From assembly GCF_030381805.1 (NCBI RefSeq), contig NZ_JAUDRH010000021.1, positions 72,146 through 136,145 of the forward strand: a DNA stretch of 64,000 nt, read 5' to 3'. The translations under genes and the position numbers were made by a program. Under the pieces are notes generated by a model that saw nothing but the letters and a program-made list of their open reading frames with translations, had not been told where the DNA came from and searched no databases. The stretch is from Chlorogloeopsis sp. ULAP01 (GTDB lineage Bacteria; Cyanobacteriota; Cyanobacteriia; Cyanobacteriales; Nostocaceae). Below are positions 51,873 to 60,613 of the stretch, piece after piece (position 1 is the stretch's first letter; each line of letters opens with the position of its first letter).

Positions 51873-52571
51873 ATGTTTCAACAAGAAGTTGTTGTTTCTG
51901 TGAGAAATATCAATCACTACTTTGGTCAATATTCGTTACGAAATCAGATTTTATTTGATATTAATTTAGTCATAAAATCTGGAGAAATTGTGATTTTATC
52001 GGGGCCATCGGGTTCCGGAAAAACAACTTTATTAACATTGATTGGCGGGTTACGTTCTGTTCAAGAAGGAAGCCTAAAATTTTTGAATTGGGAATTACAT
52101 GGAGCAAGTAATGAAAAACTAGTGCAAGTACGTCGCAATATTGGCTACGTTTTCCAGGCTCATAACTTGCTGGATTTTTTAACAGCTCGACAAAATGTAC
52201 AAATGTCACTTGAACTTCACCAACATATTTCCTATCGAGAAGCTTGTCTGAAATCAGAAGCAATGCTCAATGCCGTTAAGTTAGGACATCGAATTAATTA
52301 CTACCCTACAGAGCTATCGGGAGGGCAAAAGCAACGGGTAGCGATCGCCCGCGCTTTGGTGAGCCAGCCCAAATTAGTTTTAGCTGATGAGCCTACTGCT
52401 GCCTTAGATAGTAAATCAGGTCGAGATGTTGTAGAAATTATGCAGCAACTTGCTAAAGAGCAGAAATGTGCTATTTTGTTGGTGACTCATGACAACCGAG
52501 TTTTAGATGTAGCAGATCGAATAATTCACATCGAAGATGGTCGGCTAATTAAAGAAGAGTATTTTAACTGA
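51873..52571 (+). CDS. devA-like: DevA-type ABC exporter ATPase
   Basis: 232 residues with a complete nucleotide-binding domain: Walker A GPSGSGKTTLLTL near residue 45, Q-loop VFQAHNLLDFLTARQNVQMS, signature LSGGQKQRVAIARAL, Walker B LVLADEPTAALD and the switch His in LLVTHDNRV. MacB/DevA-like. It follows devC by 25 bases and overlaps the convergent AEC gene by 8 bases. Together with devB and devC it is a candidate exporter of the lipid made by the cluster. Confidence 0.92.
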   Translation: MFQQEVVVSVRNINHYFGQYSLRNQILFDINLVIKSGEIVILSGPSGSGKTTLLTLIGGLRSVQEGSLKFLNWELHGASNEKLVQVRRNIGYVFQAHNLLDFLTARQNVQMSLELHQHISYREACLKSEAMLNAVKLGHRINYYPTELSGGQKQRVAIARALVSQPKLVLADEPTAALDSKSGRDVVEIMQQLAKEQKCAILLVTHDNRVLDVADRIIHIEDGRLIKEEYFN

Positions 52572-53682
52572 ACAGTAAAATCCACACAGGAAGCATTAAG
52601 AGTAACAAGAGTGTAGAGAGAATAATACTGCTAGCAATTAAATCGCGATCCAGATTATACTCCTCTGCCAAAATTAAACCAGCAAAAGCCGAAGGCATTC
52701 CTGACATCAAAACCATCGCCAAACGCCGATCGCCTGATAATCCGAGTAAAAAGGTGGTAGCAATGCCAACTAGTAAAGGGATTATACAAGCTTTGATGAT
52801 AGCAGGTGCGACGCCAAGTTTAATGCTTTTCCATCCTTGTAGTTGGGCTAAACGGATGCCAGTAAGCAGAAATGCTAAGGCGATGACAATGCTAACAGAG
52901 TTTTGTAGTCCTGATTCAATTACTTTTGGTAGTGGCACTCCACAGGTGAGACAGCCGAAAATAAAAGCCCAAAGAGAAGGTACGGTTAATACTTCACGCA
53001 GTTGCATCCACCAACGATTTGAGGCTTTTTGGGAATGACTGAAGTAGCTGGCAATTACTACTCCTAAACCATAGGGACCTGTAACATTATGGGTAATACT
53101 ATAAAGTACAGCCCAGCTCATCGCATCAGAGTTAATTAAAAATGGGGCGATCGCTAAACCAACAAAACCAGTATTGCCCAACACTGCGGCAAGTATAAAA
53201 CTACCATGGGTACGAGGATTATGAGCCTGGGAAGAGGATACGGGGACACAGGGAGGACACTTCCGTGCGGAGGTTCCCTCCGTTGAGGAAAGTGTCCGTC
53301 GACACAAAGACGCGGGGAATGAAGAGGATAGAGGGATACGGGGACGTGGAGACACGGGGAGTATTTTGGGTAGATTCTCAGCGTCTGGCTTTTGGAACGA
53401 TAAATGTTTCCATACCGATAAAATTAAAAATGCTACACTCAGACCTAGTACTAATGTCACCAAAGTTACTATAGATGCTAGTAAAGGTAAGCCATTACCA
53501 CTGCTAAATTCACCGATTTGACTTTGGCGGGCTAGTGTAAAAAGTTCTAGTGGTACACCAATCCAGTAAAGACCGCGACCTAATAAACGAGGGAGCCATT
53601 GAGGTAAAAACTTACATATAAATAGCCCCAGACTTGTCCACAAAATCAGGGGCATATAGGCATGAAACAGAGTTTCTGTCAT
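52564..53682 (-). CDS. AEC (auxin efflux carrier) family transporter with a repeat insert
   Basis: 372 residues, with membrane helices around residues 5-25, 58-95, 158-205, 225-250, 265-365, as in AEC/malonate-type carriers. Conserved features include VLGNTGFVGLAIAPFLI and the second-half GMPSAFAGLILAEEYN. Between helices near residues 103-158 there is a Pro/Ser/Arg-rich loop (PRPRIPLSSSFPASLCRR) absent from normal family members, encoded by intergenic-type repeats (see 53235-53365). Probably an organic-anion exporter; the loop may or may not be tolerated. Confidence 0.82.
   Translation of the reverse strand: MTETLFHAYMPLILWTSLGLFICKFLPQWLPRLLGRGLYWIGVPLELFTLARQSQIGEFSSGNGLPLLASIVTLVTLVLGLSVAFLILSVWKHLSFQKPDAENLPKILPVSPRPRIPLSSSFPASLCRRTLSSTEGTSARKCPPCVPVSSSQAHNPRTHGSFILAAVLGNTGFVGLAIAPFLINSDAMSWAVLYSITHNVTGPYGLGVVIASYFSHSQKASNRWWMQLREVLTVPSLWAFIFGCLTCGVPLPKVIESGLQNSVSIVIALAFLLTGIRLAQLQGWKSIKLGVAPAIIKACIIPLLVGIATTFLLGLSGDRRLAMVLMSGMPSAFAGLILAEEYNLDRDLIASSIILSTLLLLLMLPVWILLFS
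53235..53365. repeat. Repeat insertion in the AEC transporter gene
   Basis: ACGGGGACACAGGGAGGACA, GGACACTTCCGTGCGGAGG and GACGCGGGG-type repeats plus an inverted GGACACTT/AAGTGTCC pair lie in frame inside the gene. The same motifs occur between genes elsewhere (for example near 1430 and in the synthase linker). They add about 45 codons and keep the frame open. Confidence 0.6.
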
Positions 53683-54337
53683 GATTAGGAATTAGGAACT
53701 GGGAATTGGAAATTACAGATTGGGGAATGGGAACTGGATATTGGACAAGGGGCATAGAGTGTAGTAAAAATAAAATATTTAATACCCAACCCCCAAAGTC
53801 CAATACCCAATACACAATCCTGAGTGTAGTTATAAATAATACTTAAAATTGAGGCGAAACTGGGATACACTTTACCTTGGTTGATTTACACTTATTAACA
53901 ATAAAAATTTTAAAGCTTTATTGGCAGTTTTGCGAATAAAATTGCCCTTGTTGGTTGCTGTAGGCTAGAAATTAGAAGAAATTATTTTGTTTACCAAGGA
54001 TGTGACAGTTAGGCTGGTGGAATCGCTACTTATTTGCGTTTAGACAATCAAACGACAATAATAAATATTTGCAAAAGCATGAGTAGGTACAGAAGCGATC
54101 GCACTGATAATAAAACATGACTGATTGGCGATCAGTTCTATCGGCAAGAGTTATCAAATTTTTTCTCACAAAGTAGTCCCTATTAATTTTGTATATCACC
54201 TCTTTGCTCCTCTTTTAGTATGCAAGAAGCCACCAAGCTTCTGTGGTAAGGAGAGGGGTATTTGACAAGATAGGGTAAGGTGACTTTTAAGTCAGTACTG
54301 AAAGCGTATAAATAAAGCTTATTTTAGGAGGCAGACT
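53683..54337. other. Intergenic region before the BKACE gene
   Basis: About 650 bases with no gene. The left 150 bases are GGGAATTGG/GGGAACTGG-type repeats. Further right there is AT-rich sequence and an AGGAGG ribosome site at 54329-54334 for the next gene. No other element is supported. Confidence 0.45.
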
Positions 54338-55264
54338 ATGAACGGTGAATTACCGCTTATCATTGAATGTCGCTGCAATGACATGGACTATCGCAAGGAT
54401 AATCCCAATTTTCCATACACTCCACAGGAGATTATTCGGGAAGCAGTGCGTGCTTGGGAAGCGGGAGCCTCTATTTTTCATTGGCACGGGCGCGATCCAA
54501 ATAGTGGCAAGTGGGTGAACGACGTAGAACTGTATCTTGAAGTGATTGAAGGAATTCGAGAAAAAACGGATTTGATTGTCGATCCTACCCTTGGCTACAT
54601 TACCACACAAAATAGTGTTGAGGATCGCGTCCGACACATTTTAGCAGCAAAAGCCGATCCAGCACTGGGAGTAGACATGGTTCCCTTGGAGTTTGGCTCT
54701 TTTAACGTAGATTTTTGGAACCCGAAAGCAAAGCAGTTTGAGACATACGACCAAGTTTATACTAATTCCCGCGCTCACACTCAGGAAGTCTTGAAGATAT
54801 TGAACGAACACAATATTTTTGTTAGTTGTGCTTGCTGGGATATAGGGCAAATTCGCACTGCACGCTGTTTTCAAGAAATGGGAGTCTTGTCACAGAATAC
54901 GTTCTGGGAGTTTGTCTTCACTGGCGAAATTATGCCAACTGGCATTTTACCAACACTCCCCAACTTGCAGGCGGCGATAGATTCTATACCTGCTGGAGAT
55001 CCTTGGTTAGTGATGTGTTGGAATGGAGATGTCATGCCTTTGGCATCCTGGGCTATTACACTAGGAGGACATATTGGCATCGGGCTTGGTGATTACCCTT
55101 ATACTCGCTTTGGTAAACCGCACAACGGTGATTTAGTCGAAATGGTTGCGCAGATGGCGCATATGCTTGGCAGGGAGGTAGCAACTCCAGCACAGGCACG
55201 GGAAATTTTAAAGATGCCGCCACGTTCTGAAATTAGCACTCCCAAAGTGGAAGTAACAATATAA
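54338..55264 (+). CDS. BKACE family protein (beta-keto acid cleavage enzyme)
   Basis: 308 residues. The family pattern is seen in PLIIECRCNDMDYRKDNPNF, TPQEIIREAVRAWEAGASIF, and the zinc ligands HWH in FHWHGRDPNSGKW near residue 50, followed by DPTLGYIT. Members (Kce-type) cleave beta-keto acids with acetyl-CoA in a zinc-dependent retro-Claisen reaction. The substrate of this member is unknown. It has a perfect ribosome site and leads a plus-strand run of metabolic genes (nitrilase-like 15 bases on, then aldehyde dehydrogenase). Confidence 0.87.
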   Translation: MNGELPLIIECRCNDMDYRKDNPNFPYTPQEIIREAVRAWEAGASIFHWHGRDPNSGKWVNDVELYLEVIEGIREKTDLIVDPTLGYITTQNSVEDRVRHILAAKADPALGVDMVPLEFGSFNVDFWNPKAKQFETYDQVYTNSRAHTQEVLKILNEHNIFVSCACWDIGQIRTARCFQEMGVLSQNTFWEFVFTGEIMPTGILPTLPNLQAAIDSIPAGDPWLVMCWNGDVMPLASWAITLGGHIGIGLGDYPYTRFGKPHNGDLVEMVAQMAHMLGREVATPAQAREILKMPPRSEISTPKVEVTI

Positions 55265-55279
55265 AAAGCTGCAATTAAC

Positions 55280-56317
55280 ATGGAAGAAAACACCATCGAC
55301 TCATTCCGCGCCTTAGCACTCCAAGTTAAGTGTCATGCAGTTAATCAGGCACGCGATCGCCAAGAAGCCCTTTTTTTAATGCAAAATACTATCAACCGCT
55401 TGGCACAACAAATTTCTGCCAGTATTGCATTTATTGGCTTTGATTGTCGTTTAATTGTCCTCCCCGAATACTTTCTGACTGGCTTTCCGATGGGAGAGTC
55501 AATTGCTGCTTGGGCAGAAAAAGCCTGCTTGGAAATGACGGGGGCAGAGTATGATGCTCTCAGTACAATTGCCCAAAAACATAGGATTTTTATTGCTGGT
55601 AACGCTTATGAATTAGATCCTAATTTTCCAGGGTTGTACTTTCAGACTTGTTTTGCCATCAATCCATCAGGCACAGTAGTCTTGCGCTATCGGCGTTTAA
55701 ATTCTATGTTTGCACCGACACCGCATGATGTTTGGGATAAATATCTTGACTGCTACGGATTGGATGGTGTTTTTCCTGTAGCTAAGACGGAAATTGGTAA
55801 CTTGGCAGCTTTAGCATCAGAAGAAATTTTATATCCGGAAGTGGCTCGGTGTTTAGCAATGCGGGGTGCGGAGATTTTTTTACATTCCACATCAGAAGTT
55901 TATGGCAAAGAGCGTGCGCCTAAAGAAGCTGCCAAAATCTGTCGTGCCGTAGAAAACATGGCATATGTAGTCTCAGCTAACACTGCCGGCATTGCCAACG
56001 TCTCTATTCCAGAAGCTTCCACCGATGGTGGTTCTAAAATCATCGATCATCGCGGATTGGTTTTAGCACAAACAGGTGCAGGAGAAAGTATGGCAGCTTT
56101 CGCAGAAATTGACTTGGCTGCCTTACGACGCGATCGCCGTCGCCCAGGTTTGCATAATTTACTCTCTCGTCAGCGATTAGAACTATATGCACAAAGTTAC
56201 AGTCAATCACACTTTTACCCTGCAAACACCATGTTGAAGCAACCAATAGATCGCAAACACTTTATCCAGACTCAGCAACAAACCATCGAGCGTTTAGCCA
56301 ACTTGGGAATTATTTGA
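55280..56317 (+). CDS. Nitrilase-superfamily protein lacking the catalytic Cys
   Basis: 345 residues in the carbon-nitrogen hydrolase fold. Glu63 (LPEYFLTGFP) is kept. The Lys-site segment reads LRYRRLNSMF, and where the family has Cys the aligned segment is LAALASEEILYPE, with Ser180 at the Cys position. Other landmarks are intact (ALRGAEIFLHSTSEVYG-like region, ENMAYVVSANTAG). So it may be catalytically altered or non-enzymatic. It follows the BKACE gene by 15 bases, implying one transcript. Confidence 0.8.
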   Translation: MEENTIDSFRALALQVKCHAVNQARDRQEALFLMQNTINRLAQQISASIAFIGFDCRLIVLPEYFLTGFPMGESIAAWAEKACLEMTGAEYDALSTIAQKHRIFIAGNAYELDPNFPGLYFQTCFAINPSGTVVLRYRRLNSMFAPTPHDVWDKYLDCYGLDGVFPVAKTEIGNLAALASEEILYPEVARCLAMRGAEIFLHSTSEVYGKERAPKEAAKICRAVENMAYVVSANTAGIANVSIPEASTDGGSKIIDHRGLVLAQTGAGESMAAFAEIDLAALRRDRRRPGLHNLLSRQRLELYAQSYSQSHFYPANTMLKQPIDRKHFIQTQQQTIERLANLGII

Positions 56318-56443
56318 GATTGGCGATCAGGGATTGGGAAAAGGACAGGGCGACAAGGAGCAGGGGGAGATGGGAGAGATGGAGGAGATGAGGAAGATGG
56401 GGGAGCAACAGACAATTAACTACTAACCACTAACAAATGACTA
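56318..56443. repeat. Purine-rich and TAACTACTAACCACTAAC repeats
   Basis: GGGAGATGGGAGAGATGGAGG-like runs and then ACTACTAACCACTAACAAAT heptamer-type tandem repeats fill the gap between the nitrilase-like and dehydrogenase genes. Confidence 0.5.
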
Positions 56444-57868
56444 ATGACTAAACCTATAGAAATTCGCAACCCTCGCACGGGGAAATATGACTACGTGATT
56501 GTACCTCCGCCCCCGATGCTGTTAACACAGTTATGCAACCGCCTGCGGCGATCGCAAAAAAGTTGGCAGCAACTTGGTTTAGAAGGACGAATTGAAACTT
56601 TAAAACAATGGAAACAAGCTATCATTTCTAATCAAGATAAACTCACCGAAGCTTTAGTAACTGATACGGGCAGGTTATCAATTTCGGAATTAGAAATTGG
56701 CTCGTTTCTCTCCAGCATTGATAGGTGGTGTAGATTAGCGCCAAAGCTATTGCAAGAAACCCAACAACACACATCAATACCGTTTATCGATATACAACAA
56801 ACAGCAGTTCCTTATCCTTTAGTTGGGGTAATTAGTCCGTGGAATTTTCCACTGTTGCTTTCAACCATTGATACAATTCCGGCATTGCTAGCGGGTTGTG
56901 CGGTAATAGTCAAACCCAGTGAAATTACTCCCCGCTTTATGACACCGCTATTGTCAGCAATTAACGCTGTACCTCAATTAAGAGATGTACTAACTTTCGT
57001 TGAGGGGGGAGGCGAAACAGGTACTGCTATCGTCGAAAATGTCGATTTGGTTTGCTTTACAGGAAGTGTAGCGACAGGAAGAAAAGTAGGAGAAAAAGCG
57101 GCAAAACTATTTATTCCAGCTTTTTTGGAATTGGGAGGCAAAGATCCGGCGATCGTTTTGGAATCAGCAGATTTAGAATTGGCAACCTCAGCAATATTAT
57201 GGGGTTCTGTTGTTAATACCGGGCAATCGTGTCTTTCAATTGAGCGAATCTACGTTGCAGAAACTATTTTTGAAGAGTTTGTTGAACTACTAACAGCCAA
57301 AGCCCAACGCTTACAATTAGCTTATCCCACAGTTGAAAGTGGAGAGATTGGCCCCATCATATCAGAAAGACAAGCAGCAATTATTAGCGATCATTTGTTA
57401 GATGCAGTGGAAAAAGGAGCAATCACACACTGCGGTGGTAAAGTTGAAGAGACTGGGGGAGGGGGAGGATGGTGGTGTCGTCCAACAGTTCTCACCGAGG
57501 TTAACCATGCAATGAAGGTGATGAGCGAAGAGACATTCGGCCCGATTATGCCCATAATGCCATTTTCTACGGTTGAAGAAGCGATTAGTTTAGCTAATGA
57601 CACTATTTATGGACTTAGTGCAGCAGTATTTGCACAAGACGAAGCAGAAGCGATCGCAGTTGCCCAGTACATAAATGCAGGTGGTATCAGTATTAACGAT
57701 GCAGCTCTTACCGCCTTGATATATGAGGGAGAGAAAAATTCTTTCAAATTCTCCGGTTTAGGTGGATCGCGGATGGGGGCAGCAGCACTCACGCGATTTA
57801 TGCGTAAAAAAGCATTGCTTGTCAAAACAAAATCTATTCCCGATCCTTGGTGGTTTGATGCTCAGTAA
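56444..57868 (+). CDS. Aldehyde dehydrogenase
   Basis: 474 residues, complete ALDH superfamily protein. Oxyanion Asn in SPWNFPLLLSTI, cofactor segment GSVATGRKVGEKAA, catalytic Glu in FLELGGKDPAIV and catalytic Cys in VVNTGQSCLSIERI (near residue 265) are all present, as is EETFGPIMPIMPFS. It oxidises an aldehyde to acid with NAD(P). In this gene group it may act next to BKACE; the substrate is unknown. An internal Gly-rich loop (ETGGGGGWWCRP) lies near residue 345. Confidence 0.88.
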   Translation: MTKPIEIRNPRTGKYDYVIVPPPPMLLTQLCNRLRRSQKSWQQLGLEGRIETLKQWKQAIISNQDKLTEALVTDTGRLSISELEIGSFLSSIDRWCRLAPKLLQETQQHTSIPFIDIQQTAVPYPLVGVISPWNFPLLLSTIDTIPALLAGCAVIVKPSEITPRFMTPLLSAINAVPQLRDVLTFVEGGGETGTAIVENVDLVCFTGSVATGRKVGEKAAKLFIPAFLELGGKDPAIVLESADLELATSAILWGSVVNTGQSCLSIERIYVAETIFEEFVELLTAKAQRLQLAYPTVESGEIGPIISERQAAIISDHLLDAVEKGAITHCGGKVEETGGGGGWWCRPTVLTEVNHAMKVMSEETFGPIMPIMPFSTVEEAISLANDTIYGLSAAVFAQDEAEAIAVAQYINAGGISINDAALTALIYEGEKNSFKFSGLGGSRMGAAALTRFMRKKALLVKTKSIPDPWWFDAQ

Positions 57869-58166
57869 TATGGGGAATAGGGGACAGGGAACGGGGAAAA
57901 TATTTTTATGGTGGATACTGGCTAATGCTGTTGGCGCGTTATATCCCCGCACCATTTCGCCTACGGTGCTCGTTGGGCTGGAAGTGGCTTAGTAACCGAA
58001 AAAAAGAGGTTCAAGCCTCCCATTTCAAGGAGAATCATCAAAAAGTTTGTCCGAATTTCAAGCTCTGTCTGATCATGGCGGAGCCAATTCAAAATCCAAA
58101 TTCGACTGACGGGTATCATGCTTGTATGGTTATTTGTAAATCGCCATAAATGAGAGGAAAGTTATC

Positions 58167-58613
58167 ATGTCTACCATCCGAGAGGAAATGCCTGTTCTTG
58201 CCCGCCATGAAGGAGATTGGGTAGGCACGTATATACTAGTCGATACAGAAGGAAAAATCCTCGATAAGCATGAATCTCACTTAACTTGCCAATTCCCAAC
58301 AGATGGTTCCTACTCTTACTATCAGATCAATCGTTACAAATGGTCTGACGGGAAACAAGAAGAACATAAATTTCCTGGAATCTATCGAGATAAAACACTT
58401 TGGTTTGATACAGAACGCATCGAAGGCAAAGCCTGGGAAGTCGATGATTCCACAATTATTTTGTGGTTTTCTTATAAGGGAATACCAGGGATGTACTTGT
58501 ATGAAATGATTCAAATTAGTCCTTGCAATAACTATCGCGCCCGTACTTGGCAGTGGTTTAAGAACCATCAGATTTACCAGCGCACCCTGATTCAAGAGGA
58601 ACGGATGCGATAA
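58167..58613 (+). CDS. Lipocalin-like small protein, possibly DUF3598-type
   Basis: 148 residues, mostly beta strand with conserved-looking Trp/Tyr positions: ARHEGDWVGTYILVDTEGKI, SYYQINRYKWSDGKQEEHKF, TLWFDTERIEGKAWEVDD and TWQWFKNHQIYQRTLIQEER. This resembles cyanobacterial DUF3598-like beta-barrels that bind small hydrophobic molecules. The family assignment is tentative. It follows the dehydrogenase after about 300 bases of repeat-rich sequence. Confidence 0.65.
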   Translation: MSTIREEMPVLARHEGDWVGTYILVDTEGKILDKHESHLTCQFPTDGSYSYYQINRYKWSDGKQEEHKFPGIYRDKTLWFDTERIEGKAWEVDDSTIILWFSYKGIPGMYLYEMIQISPCNNYRARTWQWFKNHQIYQRTLIQEERMR

Positions 58614-58619
58614 AGTGAG

Positions 58620-58775
58620 TTGATAGTGGTAAGTGGTAAGTAGTCAGTGGTAAGTGGTTAAAAACTACTAAAACTAATTACTACCTATTAATATACAGAC
58701 ACTGCAAACAGCGTGTCTCTACCAACCACTAACTACTAATAATCCAAAATCTAAAATCTAAAATCCAAAATTGAT
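58620..58775. repeat. STRR-type heptamer repeats before hisS
   Basis: GGTAAGTGGTAAGTAGTCAG and AATCTAAAATCTAAAATCC-like 7-base tandem units, the short tandemly repeated sequences typical of heterocystous cyanobacteria. They end only a few bases before the hisS start and include its upstream region. Confidence 0.6.
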
Positions 58776-58782
58776 TAAAGGC

Positions 58783-60168
58783 ATGGCAAAAGGCGAAAAA
58801 ATCAATTTTTCTACTCCTAGTGGCTTTCCCGAATTTCTTCCTGGTGAAAAGCGCTTAGAAGTGTATTTATTAGATACTATCCGTAGGGTATTTGAAAGTT
58901 ACGGATTTACTCCTATTGAAACTCCGGCAGTAGAGCGCCTAGAAGTTTTACAAGCAAAGGGTAATCAAGGCGATAATATTATTTATGGTATTAGTCCTAT
59001 TTTGCCTCCAAATCGACAGGCAGAAAAAGATAAAGCAGGAGAAACAGGTTGGGAAGAACGCGCTTTAAAATTTGACCAAACAGTTCCTCTGGCTGCGTAT
59101 ATTGCCCGTCACTTAAATGAATTGACATTTCCTTTTGCTCGTTATCAAATGGATTTTGTGTTTCGTGGAGAAAGAGCAAAAGATGGGCGTTTTCGTCAAT
59201 TTCGTCAATGTGATATTGATGTAGTTGGACGTAGAGAATTGAGCTTGCTCTACGACGCTCAGATGCCAGCAATTATCACTGAAATATTTGAAGCTATCAA
59301 TATTGGTGATTTTATTATTCGCATCAATAATCGCAAAATTCTTACTGGTTTCTTTAAGTCGGTAGGAGTTGAAGCTCACAAAATTAAATCTTGTATCAGC
59401 ATTATCGATACATTAGAAAAAATAGGTGAAAATAAAGTTAAGCAGGAGTTAGATAAAGAGGAAATTTCACTTGAAAAAACGCAAAAAATTATTGATTTTA
59501 TTAAAATCAATGGCACTGTTGATGAGATATTAGATAAACTCAAATATCTTAGCCAAACTATGCCGGAAGCCGAACAATTTAGTCTAGGAGTTACAGAATT
59601 AGAAACGGTAATTGCAGGTGTTCGCAACCTGGGCGTAGCTGAAAATCGTTTCTGTATTGATTTATCAATTGCTCGTGGGCTTGATTACTATACAGGTACA
59701 GTTTACGAAACAACCTTGTTAGGACATGAAGCATTGGGTAGTATTTGTTCTGGTGGTAGATATGAAGAATTAGTTGGAATATTTTTAGGTGAGAAAATGC
59801 CTGGTGTAGGCATTTCGATTGGCTTCACCCGCCTAATTAGTCGCTTGATTAAAGCTGGAATTTTAAATACTCTTGCACCTACCCCAGCGCAAGTGATGGT
59901 AGTAAATATGCAAGAAGATTTGATGCCACTTTATTTAAAAGTTTCTCAAGATTTGCGTAAGGTGGGGATTAATGTTGTCACTAGTTTTGATAAGCGAGGA
60001 TTGGGTAAACAATTCCAATTTGCGGATAAGCAGGGAATACAATTTTGCGTGATTATTGGTTCTGATGAAGCAGCAGCAGAGAAATCCTCGCTCAAAGATT
60101 TGAAAACAGGGGAGCAAGTAGAAGTAGCACTGGTTAATTTGGCTGAGGAAGTGAAACGAAGACTTTAA
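58783..60168 (+). CDS. hisS: Histidine-tRNA ligase (class II)
   Basis: 461 residues from the ATG at 58783 (the frame opens at TTG 58771). Class II motif 2 is seen in VFRGERAKDGRFRQFRQCDI, the histidine-binding loop in ARGLDYYTGTVYETTLLG and motif 3 in GVGISIGFTRLISRL; the C-terminal anticodon domain includes FDKRGLGKQFQFADKQGI. It charges tRNA-His. Its setting among metabolic genes rather than housekeeping genes raises the chance that it is a second copy, for instance one giving tolerance to a histidine-like product; the rest of the genome is needed to tell. Confidence 0.87.
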   Translation: MAKGEKINFSTPSGFPEFLPGEKRLEVYLLDTIRRVFESYGFTPIETPAVERLEVLQAKGNQGDNIIYGISPILPPNRQAEKDKAGETGWEERALKFDQTVPLAAYIARHLNELTFPFARYQMDFVFRGERAKDGRFRQFRQCDIDVVGRRELSLLYDAQMPAIITEIFEAINIGDFIIRINNRKILTGFFKSVGVEAHKIKSCISIIDTLEKIGENKVKQELDKEEISLEKTQKIIDFIKINGTVDEILDKLKYLSQTMPEAEQFSLGVTELETVIAGVRNLGVAENRFCIDLSIARGLDYYTGTVYETTLLGHEALGSICSGGRYEELVGIFLGEKMPGVGISIGFTRLISRLIKAGILNTLAPTPAQVMVVNMQEDLMPLYLKVSQDLRKVGINVVTSFDKRGLGKQFQFADKQGIQFCVIIGSDEAAAEKSSLKDLKTGEQVEVALVNLAEEVKRRL

Positions 60169-60384
60169 TTTGAAAGCTGTTTGAAAAAGAAGGTGAGGGG
60201 GGTAGGGGAGAGGGATTGGCAGTAAAAGTTAGTATTTCTGCAAACACCCGATCTACAACACTTAGGTTAATAAGTTGGTGGAATACGGGTTTATGTTTAG
60301 CGATCGCCCAATATTTGACACTGAATCTGTAGTACTTTAATTTTGCTGGCATGATAATAAAATAAAAGGTATCCGACCAAAACA

Positions 60385-60582
60385 ATGCAAAACCAACCTA
60401 TCGTATCCGATCCAAAAGTGATGATGGGAAAACCAGTGATTGCAGGAACTCGCATCACAGTTGAAATGATTCTCGAAAAACTTGCTGCTGGTGAGACTCC
60501 AGAGCAAATACTTGAAGCGCATCCGCGACTTACTCGTGAAGGAATTCAAGCCGCTTTGGCATCTAAAGATGAAAAAATCTGA
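60385..60582 (+). CDS. DUF433 protein (antitoxin-like)
   Basis: 65 residues of the DUF433 family: SDPKVMMGKPVIAGTRITVE, then ILEKLAAGETPEQILEAHP and LTREGIQAALA. DUF433 proteins are small helix-turn-helix antitoxins usually paired with a DUF5615 PIN-like toxin gene. No such partner follows here; the next gene is a hydrolase. Start ATG at 60385. Confidence 0.85.
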   Translation: MQNQPIVSDPKVMMGKPVIAGTRITVEMILEKLAAGETPEQILEAHPRLTREGIQAALASKDEKI

Positions 60583-60613
60583 GTTAAATTCAACCAAAAT
60601 TAATCAGGTTGCT

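Noticed and set aside
57758..57992. Frames on both strands at the end of the aldehyde dehydrogenase
   Set aside because: They are shadows of the dehydrogenase and of downstream repeats.
58730..58775. Tandem AATCTAA-like repeats as a CRISPR array
   Set aside because: Units are 7 bases with no spacers and no cas genes; this is a short tandem repeat typical of cyanobacteria.
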